Position numbers and translations under genes: made by a program. A stretch of DNA of 63,567 bases from Clostridia bacterium (GTDB lineage: Bacteria > Bacillota > Clostridia > Christensenellales > Christensenellaceae), in assembly GCA_017531505.1 (NCBI GenBank), contig JAFXKX010000010.1, forward strand, positions 1-63,567. Direction: 5' to 3'. The notes under the pieces were generated by a model. It worked only from the letters and a program-made list of their open reading frames with translations. It was not told the origin of the DNA and did no database searches. Below are positions 8,877 through 17,047 of the stretch, piece after piece (position 1 is the stretch's first letter; every line of letters begins with the position of its first letter).

Positions 8877-9364
8877 GGGCTGACCACCAATCTTCTCTGT
8901 TTTTCTCCGTTATCGAAAATGACACCGTTTTCTTTATATTTACGCATTACAAACAGTGTCTCTGTGCTGCGGACACCTTCCAGCACAGCCAGCTTCTCCC
9001 ATACAAATTTGGAGATCTCTTTCATATTGCGTGCTTCCACACGAATGGAGAAGTCATATCTGCCGGACATCAGATACAATGCCTTTACTTCGGTAAAACT
9101 ATAGATACGCCGTGCAATGTCTTCATATCCGAAATCCATTTTCGGCTCTACCTTGATCTCGATCATGGCTTCTGCAGGCGCATCGTCACCCATCGCCTCG
9201 AAATTGATAATTGCACTGTATTTTGTGATCACACCCTGCGCGTGCAGTTCTGCGATCGCGGCTTCAACATCCGCTTCCGCGGCTCCCAGCATAGTGGCTA
9301 TAGTCTTACTGTTGATCGTCGCGTCCTCGCGGAGGATTTCCAATACTTCACGCTTGATATCCAT
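8873..9364 (-). CDS. Lrp/AsnC family transcriptional regulator
   Basis: A 163-residue feast/famine regulator. Residues 1-50 form a winged helix (LEILREDATINSKTIATMLGAAEADVEAAIAEL is the recognisable helix-turn-helix, with the turn about 18-40). The rest is an Lrp ligand-binding (RAM) domain, with the strand AEAMIEIKV and the LYLMSGRYDFSIRVEA segment. These proteins form octamers that bind amino acids and repress or activate nearby metabolic genes. It overlaps the downstream aminotransferase by four bases and probably controls that operon and possibly its own. The ligand is not predictable. Confidence 0.9.
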   Translation of the reverse strand: MDIKREVLEILREDATINSKTIATMLGAAEADVEAAIAELHAQGVITKYSAIINFEAMGDDAPAEAMIEIKVEPKMDFGYEDIARRIYSFTEVKALYLMSGRYDFSIRVEARNMKEISKFVWEKLAVLEGVRSTETLFVMRKYKENGVIFDNGEKQRRLVVSP

Positions 9365-9448
9365 GTGTTACCTCTCTCTTTTGGATTTTTTATTAGTATA
9401 TAGCATTCTTTCGCAGAAAGCAAATACTTCACAATATACAAACACGAA

Positions 9449-9481
9449 AATGCGGCACGAGCATCTATCCCATACCGCATT
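9449..9481 (-). terminator. Probable terminator of the aspC/citrate-synthase-like operon
   Basis: A 7-bp stem AATGCGG/CCGCATT with a 19-nt loop, just beyond the stop at 9492. On the minus strand it is followed by TTTTCGTGTT. It is weaker than other terminators in the window. Confidence 0.5.
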
Positions 9482-9491
9482 GTGATCTGTT

Positions 9492-10886
9492 TTATCGCCC
9501 TAACTGAAATTTCTGATACAGTTCCTCATCTGCCTTTTGGATCATGGCTTCCATTTCACTGTCCGAGAACATGGTGTTTCTGCCCTCTGCATATGCTGCA
9601 TCCATCAGCAGCCGGACCTTCTCCACCACTTCGCTGCGCTTATCGACACACAGTTCTTGCGGCAAACGGAAGTGTGTATTGATCCAGTATGCAATGCTTG
9701 CACCACCGGAATGCTCACCCAGCATTACCCCGATGGGTCGATTCAGAATCTTTTTGGTATCAAAGATATTATAGATCTCCTCATCCTTCATAATGCCGTC
9801 GGCATGGATGCCCGCTCTGGTAGAGTTAAAGGCAGATCCTACAAAAGGTGTTTTGGGGTCGATCCGATACCCGATCTCTTTTTCGAAATATTCCGCAATT
9901 TCGGTGATCACTTCCATGCGCATACCGCCGTCGTGTCCCAACAGCTGTGCATATTCCATTACCATCGCTTCCAACGGACAATTACCGGTACGTTCACCGA
10001 TACCCAGCAGCGAGCAGTTTACGGAAGATGCGCCATACAGCCATGCAGTAGAAGCATTGACAACCACCTTATGGAAATCGTTATGGCCATGCCATTCCAG
10101 CAATTCGGAAGGTACGCCTGCATAGAAGCGTAAACCATATACAATACCCGGTACACTTCTGGGCAAAGCCGCACCCGGATACGGAACACCGTAACCCATG
10201 GTGTCACACATACGGATCTTGATCGGCACACCGGTTTCCTGCATCAGGTTCATCAGTTCTGTAACAAAGGGAACCACAAATCCATAAAAATCCGCACGGG
10301 TAATGTCTTCCAGATGGCACCGGGGACGGATCCCATACGAGATCGCATCCTTAATGATACCCAGATATTTATCCAGCGCCTGCTGACGGGTCAGACCCAT
10401 CTTATTGAAAATGTGATAATCCGAGCAGGATACCAAAATACCCGTTTCCTGAATGCCGATGCTCTTTACCAATTCAAAGTCATTCTTGCTGGCACGGATC
10501 CATGTGGTGATCTCGGGGAAATCATAATCCATCTCCATGCATTTTTCCAGCGCCTTACGGTCTTTTTCGGTATACACGAAAAACTCGCTCTGACGGATCA
10601 GCCCTTTTTTACCGCCCAGTTTGTGCATCAGTTTATACAGATGCAAAATCTGCTCTGCCGTAAACGGCTCCATTGCCTGCTGTCCATCACGGAAGGTAGT
10701 ATCTGTGATCCAGATATTATCCGGAAAATGCATCGGCACCAATCTGTGATTGAACCGGGTCTTGGGTACCTGATCGTATGGGAAGCTGTCCCGGAATAAT
10801 ACCGGCTCTTCCACATCCTGCAGGTTATAGAAATAATCGTGTTCCTGCAGCAAGTTGGTACGTCTGTACTGTTTTTCTACTTTCAT
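9492..10886 (-). CDS. DRE-TIM metallolyase, Re-citrate synthase/isopropylmalate synthase-like
   Basis: A 464-residue enzyme that condenses acetyl-CoA with a 2-oxoacid. The DRE-TIM signature is ITDTTFRDGQQ (about residues 60-70), and the metal site includes the HGHND motif. It lacks the long LeuA regulatory domain. The sequence pattern after the signature (EPFTAEQILHLYK, then GLIRQSEFF) resembles, from memory, the Clostridium kluyveri Re-citrate synthase group more than true LeuA or homocitrate synthase, so formation of citrate from oxaloacetate is my preferred reading. It follows an aspartate aminotransferase gene (33-base gap), which could supply or drain oxaloacetate. Isopropylmalate or homocitrate synthesis remains possible. 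Confidence 0.65.
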   Translation of the reverse strand: MKVEKQYRRTNLLQEHDYFYNLQDVEEPVLFRDSFPYDQVPKTRFNHRLVPMHFPDNIWITDTTFRDGQQAMEPFTAEQILHLYKLMHKLGGKKGLIRQSEFFVYTEKDRKALEKCMEMDYDFPEITTWIRASKNDFELVKSIGIQETGILVSCSDYHIFNKMGLTRQQALDKYLGIIKDAISYGIRPRCHLEDITRADFYGFVVPFVTELMNLMQETGVPIKIRMCDTMGYGVPYPGAALPRSVPGIVYGLRFYAGVPSELLEWHGHNDFHKVVVNASTAWLYGASSVNCSLLGIGERTGNCPLEAMVMEYAQLLGHDGGMRMEVITEIAEYFEKEIGYRIDPKTPFVGSAFNSTRAGIHADGIMKDEEIYNIFDTKKILNRPIGVMLGEHSGGASIAYWINTHFRLPQELCVDKRSEVVEKVRLLMDAAYAEGRNTMFSDSEMEAMIQKADEELYQKFQLGR

Positions 10887-10919
10887 AAATTTTTCAAACC
10901 TTTCCCTTAATTAAAACGC

Positions 10920-12110
10920 TCAATTCAGTTCTGCAAAGAACTCTTTGAGGCGGCCGACGCCTTTACGGATATTCTCTTCGGAAGTTGCATAGGACAAACG
11001 CATATATCCCATCGCACCAAAGGCTTCTCCGGGCACCACTGCCACCAGTTTTTCTTTCAGCAGCAATTCTGCAAGCTGAATCGTATTTTCGATCTTTGTG
11101 CCCTTGTAGCTCTTGCCGATGGCACTCTTTACATTGGGCAGTACATAAAATGCACCTGCCGGCATACGGCAAACCACACCGGGGATATCGTTCAGCAGTG
11201 TATAGATCAGTTCTGCTCGCTTCTCGAAGACTTTGATCATATCATCCATATCGTCCTGCGGGCCTTCCAGCGCCGCCAATGCCGCATACTGAGATACAGA
11301 GCTGGGGTTGGAGGTAGAGTGGCTCTGATAACTGCTCATTACTTTTGCCAATGCCGGATCAGACAAGGTGTAACCCATTCTCCAGCCGGTCATAGCATAT
11401 GCTTTGCTCATGCCGTTGATGATAACAGTTCTTTGCTTTGCGTCTTCAGAGATCGTTGCAATAGAAACGATCTTTTTCTGATAAGACAATACATCATAGA
11501 TCTCATCCGCTACGATGACCAGATCATATTTCTTTGCCAGTTCGGCGATATCCGTCAATACTTCTTTCGAGTACACATTACCACAGGGGTTGGAGGGATT
11601 ATTGATGATAATGGCTCTTGTATTGGGGGTAACCGCTGCTTCCAGCGCCTGAATGTTCGGCTGGAAATCATCCTCTTCCTTTGCTTCTACGATCACGGGG
11701 ACACCATTTGCCATCTTTACCAGTTCCGGATAGGTGACCCAATAGGGAGAAATGATCAATACCTCATCGCCCGGATCCAAAATCGCCTGAAATACGTTGA
11801 ACAAAGATTGCTTTGCACCATTGGATACGACAACACCTGTCGCTTCGTATTCCAGCCCGTATACCTGCTGATAACGCTTTGCAATGGCTTTGCGCAGATC
11901 CATAACACCGGGTACGGGAGTATATTTGGTGCAGCCTCTGTCGATGGCTGCCTTTGCAGCTTCTTTTATATAATCCGGGGTATCAAAGTCAGGCTCGCCT
12001 ACACCAAAACTGACAACATCCATACCTTGCGCTTTCATTTCTTTAGACAAGGTATCGATACCAAGCGTGAGCGACGGGGCAATGCCCATAGCCTTTTTTG
12101 AGAACTTCAT
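10920..12110 (-). CDS. aspC: Aspartate aminotransferase-like PLP enzyme
   Basis: A 396-residue class I aminotransferase of the thermophile-type AspAT subgroup (I-gamma), interconverting aspartate/oxaloacetate and glutamate/2-oxoglutarate. GVGEPDFDTPDYIKEAA near residue 36, NPSNPCGNVYS, VIVADEIYDVLSY and INGMSKAYAMTGWRMGY (PLP lysine) are intact, and MRLSYATSEENI near the end holds the carboxylate-binding arginine. The ATG follows TTGGAGG. It is first of a two-gene operon with the citrate-synthase-like gene. Its upstream region carries a clear promoter and an unusual palindromic array, so it is probably regulated. Confidence 0.9.
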   Translation of the reverse strand: MKFSKKAMGIAPSLTLGIDTLSKEMKAQGMDVVSFGVGEPDFDTPDYIKEAAKAAIDRGCTKYTPVPGVMDLRKAIAKRYQQVYGLEYEATGVVVSNGAKQSLFNVFQAILDPGDEVLIISPYWVTYPELVKMANGVPVIVEAKEEDDFQPNIQALEAAVTPNTRAIIINNPSNPCGNVYSKEVLTDIAELAKKYDLVIVADEIYDVLSYQKKIVSIATISEDAKQRTVIINGMSKAYAMTGWRMGYTLSDPALAKVMSSYQSHSTSNPSSVSQYAALAALEGPQDDMDDMIKVFEKRAELIYTLLNDIPGVVCRMPAGAFYVLPNVKSAIGKSYKGTKIENTIQLAELLLKEKLVAVVPGEAFGAMGYMRLSYATSEENIRKGVGRLKEFFAELN

Positions 12111-12158
12111 AGCAGTATTCCTCCAACCAAATAGTAAATTCTGAGTAGTGTGATTCCC

Positions 12159-12187
12159 ATAATACTACAGCGTTTATAAAATTGCAA
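12159..12187 (-). promoter_or_regulatory. Promoter of the aspC operon
   Basis: Minus strand TTGCAA, a 17-base spacer and TATTAT, with a predicted start near 12152 and a leader of about 40 bases. The non-consensus -35 fits an activator-dependent promoter, with the palindrome at 12200-12226 directly upstream. Confidence 0.6.
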
Positions 12188-12199
12188 CCCTTTTGCATG

Positions 12200-12226
12200 A
12201 CAATTTTGCAAAAATTGCAAAATTGT
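12200..12226. promoter_or_regulatory. Perfect 12-bp inverted repeat with TGCAAAA array, candidate operator
   Basis: ACAATTTTGCAA, three bases, then its exact complement. The centre is about 61 bases before the predicted aspC transcription start. Further TTTTGCA copies in one orientation start at 12191, 12204, 12251 and 12263. There is no U-run and no gene end next to it, so a terminator is unlikely. Protein binding is inference. Confidence 0.5.
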
Positions 12227-12325
12227 TCTGTTTTTGCCGCATTTCAACTTTTTTGCATACTTTTTTGCATAAAATATAATTTCTGTGCTGCATTGATGTA
12301 ATTTATCCCTGCATACATACATAAA

Positions 12326-12355
12326 AAAGCACCGACATATACATATCGGTGCTTT
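12326..12355 (-). terminator. Terminator of mscL
   Basis: A 10-bp stem AAAGCACCGA/TCGGTGCTTT with a 10-nt loop, followed on the minus strand by TTTTTATG. It lies 17 bases beyond the mscL stop. Confidence 0.8.
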
Positions 12356-12371
12356 CTCTGTTGTTTTGCTT

Positions 12372-12836
12372 TTACTTTTCTTCAGGCAATACGGAGGTGC
12401 AGTGCGGGCAGCGGGTTGCCTCTTCGTGGATCTCACTCTTGCAGAAGGGGCACAGCCGTGCAGGCTTGGGCTCTTCTTTGGGTTCTTCCTTCTTATTGCG
12501 TTCACGCAGTGTGCTGATCAATTTCGTAACCGCAAAAATCACGATGGCGATCAGCAGGAAGTTAATAATCGCAGAGATAAAAGAACCATACTTGAGCATT
12601 GCCGGTTCCGTACCCGCCTCGATTGCAGCCGCGATCTCTGCTTCGCTTACCAGCGGGATCATCAATGCCGCAAAATCAAGACCACCGGTGATCAAACCCA
12701 GCAAAGGCATCAAAATATCCTTTACCAGAGAGTTGACAATGGCAGTAAATGCAGTACCGATGATTACACCGACAGCCATATCCAGTACATTGCCGCGTGC
12801 AATAAAATTCTTAAATTCAGCCAATATCTTTTTCAT
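12372..12836 (-). CDS. mscL: Large-conductance mechanosensitive channel with C-terminal zinc ribbon
   Basis: A pentameric inner-membrane channel that opens under membrane tension to release solutes in hypo-osmotic shock. The N-terminal FKNFIARGNVLDMAVGVIIGTAF helix and TM1 (about 14-42) and TM2 (about 84-108) are clear, as is the VKDILMPLLG turn. The 154 residues exceed the usual 130-140 because the cytoplasmic end carries CPFC (129-132) and CPHC (143-146), a rubredoxin-like zinc ribbon after a basic and glutamate-rich linker. The ribbon could affect assembly or gating, which is inference. It is probably co-transcribed with alaS upstream (gap 30 bases). Confidence 0.92.
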   Translation of the reverse strand: MKKILAEFKNFIARGNVLDMAVGVIIGTAFTAIVNSLVKDILMPLLGLITGGLDFAALMIPLVSEAEIAAAIEAGTEPAMLKYGSFISAIINFLLIAIVIFAVTKLISTLRERNKKEEPKEEPKPARLCPFCKSEIHEEATRCPHCTSVLPEEK

Positions 12837-12866
12837 AAAACTTCTCCTTTTGCCTGAAAGGCATTA

Positions 12867-14663
12867 TCAGTCATTGGACAGGGTAGCACGGATACGTCGT
12901 ACACCTGCGGAAGAGCTCTGCTCCTTCTGCAGATGGAACTTGCCCAATTCACCGGTACGAGCTGCATGGGGACCACCGCAAATTTCCTTGCTCCAGCCTT
13001 CAATATTATATACTTTTACGACTTCGCCGTACTTGGAACCAAATACACCGGTAGCATTTTCTTCTCTTGCCTGTTCCAGTGTCATTTCCTTGCACTCTAC
13101 CACGATGTCTGCTGCGATCGCTTCATTTACAAAGTTCTCTACTGCCTGTTTTTCTTCTGCAGTCAAAGGACGGGCAAAACTAAAGTCAAAGCGCAGACGT
13201 TCTGCAGTAATGTTGCTGCCCTTCTGCATGATGGAATCATCGCCCAATACTTTTTTCAGACCTGCCAGCAGCAAGTGTGTAGCGGTATGCAGACGTGCGG
13301 TTGCTTCGCCGGTATCTGCCAGACCACCCTTGAAACGCTGCTCAGCGCCTGCCTGGGATTTTTCCTGATGCTTTTTGAATGCTTCATGATACCCTGCTTC
13401 GTCAACGGTAAAGCCCTTTTCAGCAGCCAGTTCCATTGTGAACTCGATGGGGAAGCCGAATGTATCGTAGAGACGGAATGCGCTCTTGCCGGGGATCTCA
13501 TTGGTCTTGAGGTAAGTTACCAGCTTGTCAAACTCCTTCATACCCTGCGTAATGGTACGGGAGAAACGCTCTTCTTCCTGTGCGATCTCGGATACGATCT
13601 TTTCGTGGTTTGCTTCCAGTTCGGGGTAGATATCGCCATACTGTGCGATAACCTGCTCTGCGATCTGGGGCAGACCGCCCTGTGCGATACCCAGTTTCAT
13701 AGCGAAACGGATCGCTCTTCTCAGCAATCTTCTGAGTACATAACCCTGGTCTACATTAGAGGGGGTCACGCCTTTTTCGTCACCGATAATAAAGGTAGCG
13801 CAGCGTACATGGTCTGCTACGATACGGAATGCCTTGGTGGTTTCCTCGTCATCTTCGTAGTGTTTTCCGGACAATTCGCTGATCTTTGCCAGAATGCCTT
13901 CAAATACGTCTGTATCATAAACGGACTTCTTGCCCTGCAAAATGCAGATGGTACGGTCCAGACCCATGCCGGTGTCTACATTCTGCTTTGCCAGCGGTTC
14001 GAATTCGCCGTTTTCATTCTTATTGTACTGCATGAATACGTCATTCCAGATCTCCAGATATTTTCCGCAAGAACAGGAAGGATCACAATGCTCGCTGCAC
14101 GCAGGCTTGCCTGTGTCAATGAACATTTCTGTATCCGGGCCGCAGGGACCGGTAATACCGGCAGGACCCCACCAGTTGTGCTTCTTATCCAGGAAGAAGA
14201 TATGAGATTCTTCTACGCCCATGTCTCTCCAGTACTGATAAGATTCGGTATCCTTGGGTGCATTTTCATCACCTGCGAAGCAAGTGAAATACAGTTTGTC
14301 TTTGGGAATGCCCAGCCACTTCTCATCGGTCAGGAACTCAAAGCTCCAGGAAATGGCTTCTTTCTTGAAATAATCGCCCAAAGACCAGTTACCCAGCATT
14401 TCAAAGAAGGTGCAGTGAGAAGCATCACCTACTTCTTCGATGTCGCCGGTACGAACACACTTCTGTACGTCGGTCAGACGGGTACCTGCAGGGTGCTTTT
14501 CACCCAACAGATAGGGTACCAACGGATGCATACCTGCTGTGGTAAACAGGACGGTCGGGTCATTCTCCGGGATCAGAGAAGCCGAAGGAATTATGGTATG
14601 GCCTTTGGATTTGAAAAATTCCAGATAAAGGCTGCGAAGCTGTCTGCTTGTCAATTCTTTCAC
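12867..14663 (-). CDS. alaS: Alanyl-tRNA synthetase lacking the C-terminal C-Ala domain
   Basis: Charges tRNA-Ala and edits mischarged Ser/Gly. The protein is 598 residues, while bacterial AlaRS is usually about 870. The class II catalytic core (FFKSKGHTIIPSASLIP, FTTAGM, FEMLGNWSLGDYFK), the tRNA-recognition region and the editing domain (HTATH at 459-463, CGGPH from residue 562) are complete. The sequence stops after the editing domain, so the coiled coil and DHHA1/C-Ala module are absent with no sign of frameshift. I chose the GTG at 14663 because AGGAG lies ten bases upstream and the next residues KELTSRQLRSLYLEFF begin the family. No T-box leader is visible. Confidence 0.88.
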   Translation of the reverse strand: MKELTSRQLRSLYLEFFKSKGHTIIPSASLIPENDPTVLFTTAGMHPLVPYLLGEKHPAGTRLTDVQKCVRTGDIEEVGDASHCTFFEMLGNWSLGDYFKKEAISWSFEFLTDEKWLGIPKDKLYFTCFAGDENAPKDTESYQYWRDMGVEESHIFFLDKKHNWWGPAGITGPCGPDTEMFIDTGKPACSEHCDPSCSCGKYLEIWNDVFMQYNKNENGEFEPLAKQNVDTGMGLDRTICILQGKKSVYDTDVFEGILAKISELSGKHYEDDEETTKAFRIVADHVRCATFIIGDEKGVTPSNVDQGYVLRRLLRRAIRFAMKLGIAQGGLPQIAEQVIAQYGDIYPELEANHEKIVSEIAQEEERFSRTITQGMKEFDKLVTYLKTNEIPGKSAFRLYDTFGFPIEFTMELAAEKGFTVDEAGYHEAFKKHQEKSQAGAEQRFKGGLADTGEATARLHTATHLLLAGLKKVLGDDSIMQKGSNITAERLRFDFSFARPLTAEEKQAVENFVNEAIAADIVVECKEMTLEQAREENATGVFGSKYGEVVKVYNIEGWSKEICGGPHAARTGELGKFHLQKEQSSSAGVRRIRATLSND

Positions 14664-14755
14664 GTTCAGTATTCTCCTATTGAAAATAATATGATAAAAT
14701 AAATATCCATAGTGCAGGCAGAATTGCAGGACGCACTTCTGCTTATACAAAGTAA

Positions 14756-14785
14756 ATTATAGTATCCGCGGGTATACATTGTCAA
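14756..14785 (-). promoter_or_regulatory. Promoter of alaS-mscL
   Basis: Minus strand TTGACA, an 18-base spacer and TATAAT. Both hexamers are perfect sigma-A matches, and the predicted start is about 85 bases ahead of the GTG start codon. Confidence 0.75.
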
Positions 14786-14836
14786 TGTCAAAGCCCGTTT
14801 TTATCCCATAATTCGCATAGAAAGGAAGGTTTGCTT

Positions 14837-15592
14837 ATGGCTTCCGGCAAAACTCCTGCCCACCCCCATGCAGGGCATCGCGAACGTTTGCGCGCACGGT
14901 ATTATGAAACAGGTCTGTCCGGTTTCGCCGATCATGAAATTCTGGAACTGCTGCTGACCTTTGCCATCCCACAAAAAGATACCAACGAGACCGCACACCT
15001 GCTGCTCAAGACCTTTGGCTCTCTGCCGGATGTTTTGCTTGCAGATCCGCAGCAGCTGCGTAAAGTACCCGGCATTGGTGAAATCTCAGCCTGTTTGATC
15101 AGCTTGTTCGCCCCGGTCGCACGCAAACTTTTTGCAACGACCCACGAAGAAACATATCTGACGACCGGGCTGAAAGCCGCTCAATATATCGCCTCTCTGC
15201 TCTTCGGTCTGAAAACGGAATGTTTGTATCTGATTTGTATGGATAATTCTTTCCGTGTGTTACATAAAAGTATTGTTGCCGAGGGCTCTATCGATACCGT
15301 ACCTGTGTACATCCGCGATATCGTGTCCGTTATTCTGCAGCACAACACCACCAACATTCTGTTGGCACATAATCACCCCAGCGGCAACGTATTACCCAGT
15401 CGTCAGGATATCCAGGTTACCCACGATCTTGCCAATGCTCTGCAGCCTCTGGGCATCCGCCTGTGCGATCATATCATCGTCAGCGGACAGCAGTATTACA
15501 GCTTTGCCGATAAAAAGACGCATCTGCATCCTTTGATCACCGAAGCCGACACCCCGGCGCTTACAGAGGGTGTACACTATCTGAACAAATAA
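14837..15592 (+). CDS. radC: RadC family JAB-domain protein
   Basis: A 251-residue protein with an N-terminal helix-hairpin-helix (LRKVPGIGEISACLI, about 75-90) and a C-terminal JAB/MPN metal-binding domain. The metal motif reads LLAHNHPSGNVLPSRQD (about 176-192), that is, HxH with a downstream D in place. It was named for a radiation phenotype later ascribed to another gene, and its true function is uncertain. It contains SIVAEGSIDTVPVYIRDIV, typical of the family. The ATG at 14837 has AAGGAAGG upstream, so the TTG two codons earlier is rejected. A HAD-phosphatase gene follows after 23 bases. Confidence 0.9.
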   Translation: MASGKTPAHPHAGHRERLRARYYETGLSGFADHEILELLLTFAIPQKDTNETAHLLLKTFGSLPDVLLADPQQLRKVPGIGEISACLISLFAPVARKLFATTHEETYLTTGLKAAQYIASLLFGLKTECLYLICMDNSFRVLHKSIVAEGSIDTVPVYIRDIVSVILQHNTTNILLAHNHPSGNVLPSRQDIQVTHDLANALQPLGIRLCDHIIVSGQQYYSFADKKTHLHPLITEADTPALTEGVHYLNK

Positions 15593-15615
15593 TCATATAT
15601 ATAAGAAAGGATTCT

Positions 15616-16377
15616 ATGAAATTATTTTTCTTTGATTACGACGGCACTTTATATCAGCCCCGTTCCGCAGGTATGACAGAGCGTACCGTACGTGCACTCA
15701 AAGCTCTGCAAAAGGCAGGGCATAAACTTTGCCTGTGCACCGGTCGGTGCGAAGGACATCTGACCGAAGATGTCAAACAATTCGGATTTGACAGTTTTGC
15801 CGTAGGGTGCGGTGCCGCCTTGTTCCTCGAGGGCGAGCAGGTTTTTGCGGATCGTTGGGATCCTCGTCTGGTAACGGATATTTTACGTTTGTCCGAAGAA
15901 CTGAACCTGAACGGCGCGGTCGAAGGTCTGAAGCGTGTCGTATTCTATACCAAAAAGGCCTCTCTTCCCATTATTAAAGAAGTGCACTCCCTGGAGGAAT
16001 ACCTTGCCTCCTATGCAGATATGCCGGTCTATAAATTTTCTTTTTACGACCCGCCCATGCCTGACGCCATGCGGGATTTTCTCGAACAAAACGGCTTATC
16101 CATCATCAACAACGACAATGTATACTATGAGGTTGTCCGCAAAGGACAATCCAAGGGCAAAGCCGTACGGGATGTGGCCGCTTACTACGGCATTCCTCTG
16201 GAAGACACCTATGGATTTGGCGACAGCCCTAACGATCGCGATATGCTGCAGACCGTCGGCACTTCCGTTGTCGTCGCCAATGCACCCGACTATGTACAGC
16301 AACACGCCGATCACGTCATCCCTTCGGTATATGATGATGGTGTCGCAGTTTGGATCGAACAATTCCTTTCCTTATAA
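15616..16377 (+). CDS. HAD superfamily hydrolase, Cof type
   Basis: A 253-residue haloacid-dehalogenase phosphatase of the Cof/IIB subfamily, acting on sugar phosphates or phosphorylated cofactors. Motif I is FFDYDGTLY near residue 5 with both aspartates, motif II is LCTGR, motif III is a lysine near SKGKAVRDVA, and motif IV is GFGDSPNDRDML with the metal aspartates. The C2 cap lies between motifs II and III. The substrate cannot be predicted. It is probably co-transcribed with radC and ends at a strong terminator. Confidence 0.88.
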   Translation: MKLFFFDYDGTLYQPRSAGMTERTVRALKALQKAGHKLCLCTGRCEGHLTEDVKQFGFDSFAVGCGAALFLEGEQVFADRWDPRLVTDILRLSEELNLNGAVEGLKRVVFYTKKASLPIIKEVHSLEEYLASYADMPVYKFSFYDPPMPDAMRDFLEQNGLSIINNDNVYYEVVRKGQSKGKAVRDVAAYYGIPLEDTYGFGDSPNDRDMLQTVGTSVVVANAPDYVQQHADHVIPSVYDDGVAVWIEQFLSL

Positions 16378-16386
16378 ATTTCATGC

Positions 16387-16410
16387 AAAAAAGCGCTTCG
16401 GCGCTTTTTT
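16387..16410 (+). terminator. Terminator of radC-HAD unit
   Basis: A 10-bp stem AAAAAAGCGC with a TTCG tetraloop and a T-run, nine bases after the HAD stop codon. Confidence 0.85.
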
Positions 16411-16553
16411 TGCGCCATTTTTTGCAAAGAACAAAAAAATTTACCAGTGTATATTTTTCGACTTCGGGGCAAATTATAGGCAACACGGCAGCAAACAAAC
16501 CGTGTCTGCAGAGCAAATATGCCTGCATATTCAAAAAACGGAGGTGAATTACT

Positions 16554-16754
16554 ATGGCAAAGTCATCCGACAAATCCGGCAGAGCGATGATCCCCGAAGC
16601 AAAGGCTTATCTCAACAACATGAAGTATGAGATCGCCAAAGAGCAGGGCATTGACCTGAAAGAAGGCTACAACGGCGACCTGACTGCAAAGCAGAACGGT
16701 ACCGTAGGCGGCTATATGGTCAAGAGAATGATCGAGCAGTACCAGAAGAAATAA
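16554..16754 (+). CDS. Alpha/beta-type small acid-soluble spore protein
   Basis: A 66-residue DNA-binding spore protein that coats forespore DNA and protects it from UV and heat. MKYEIAKEQGIDL (about residues 23-35) holds the GPR protease cleavage region, and the C-terminal GYNGDLTAKQNGTVGGYMVKRMIE is the second family signature. It has GGAGGTG seven bases before the ATG. Expression late in the forespore under sigma-G is expected from family knowledge, and I did not find an unambiguous sigma-G promoter. It is followed 44 bases later by a second copy, so the two are a tandem pair. Confidence 0.95.
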   Translation: MAKSSDKSGRAMIPEAKAYLNNMKYEIAKEQGIDLKEGYNGDLTAKQNGTVGGYMVKRMIEQYQKK

Positions 16755-16798
16755 ACATACCCGACTCACATATATCCATAGGAAAGGAGGACACGAAT

Positions 16799-17011
16799 AT
16801 GCAGTCTGGCAACAACAATCGTCTTACTGTGGATACTGCCGCAGCAAGAGACAAGATGAATGCTATGAAATATGAGATCGCCAACGAGATCGGCGTAGAC
16901 CTCAAGAAGGGTTACAACGGTGAACTGACTTCCAAAGAAGCCGGTTATGTAGGCGGTTACATGGTCAAGAGAATGATCGAAGAAATGGAACGTTCCATGG
17001 CCAACAAATAA
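16799..17011 (+). CDS. Alpha/beta-type small acid-soluble spore protein
   Basis: A 70-residue paralogue of the preceding spore protein, with MKYEIANEIGVDLKKGYNGELT in place of MKYEIAKEQGIDLKEGYNGDLT and GGYMVKRMIE near the end. Lysine- and arginine-rich ends fit DNA binding. The start is fixed by AAAGGAGG upstream. A terminator lies 11 bases downstream, so the pair probably forms one bicistronic unit. The N-termini differ, which suggests an old duplication. Confidence 0.95.
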   Translation: MQSGNNNRLTVDTAAARDKMNAMKYEIANEIGVDLKKGYNGELTSKEAGYVGGYMVKRMIEEMERSMANK

Positions 17012-17021
17012 AGTTCATTGT

Positions 17022-17047
17022 AAAACGGAGGCAGAAGCCTCCGTTTT
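17022..17047. terminator. Bidirectional terminator between SASP genes and cortex lytic enzyme
   Basis: An 11-bp stem AAAACGGAGGC with a 4-nt loop and flanking T-run. It sits between convergent genes, and its 3' end touches the stop codon region of the minus-strand gene at 17048. Confidence 0.8.

Noticed and set aside
12933..14702. A 589-codon frame antisense to alaS
   Set aside because: It mirrors the codon bias of the synthetase gene, which is intact. Composition (many Cys, Phe, Gln) is not that of a real protein.
14664..14836. T-box leader upstream of alaS
   Set aside because: The promoter lies about 85 bases from the start codon, too short for a T-box, and the conserved box is absent.
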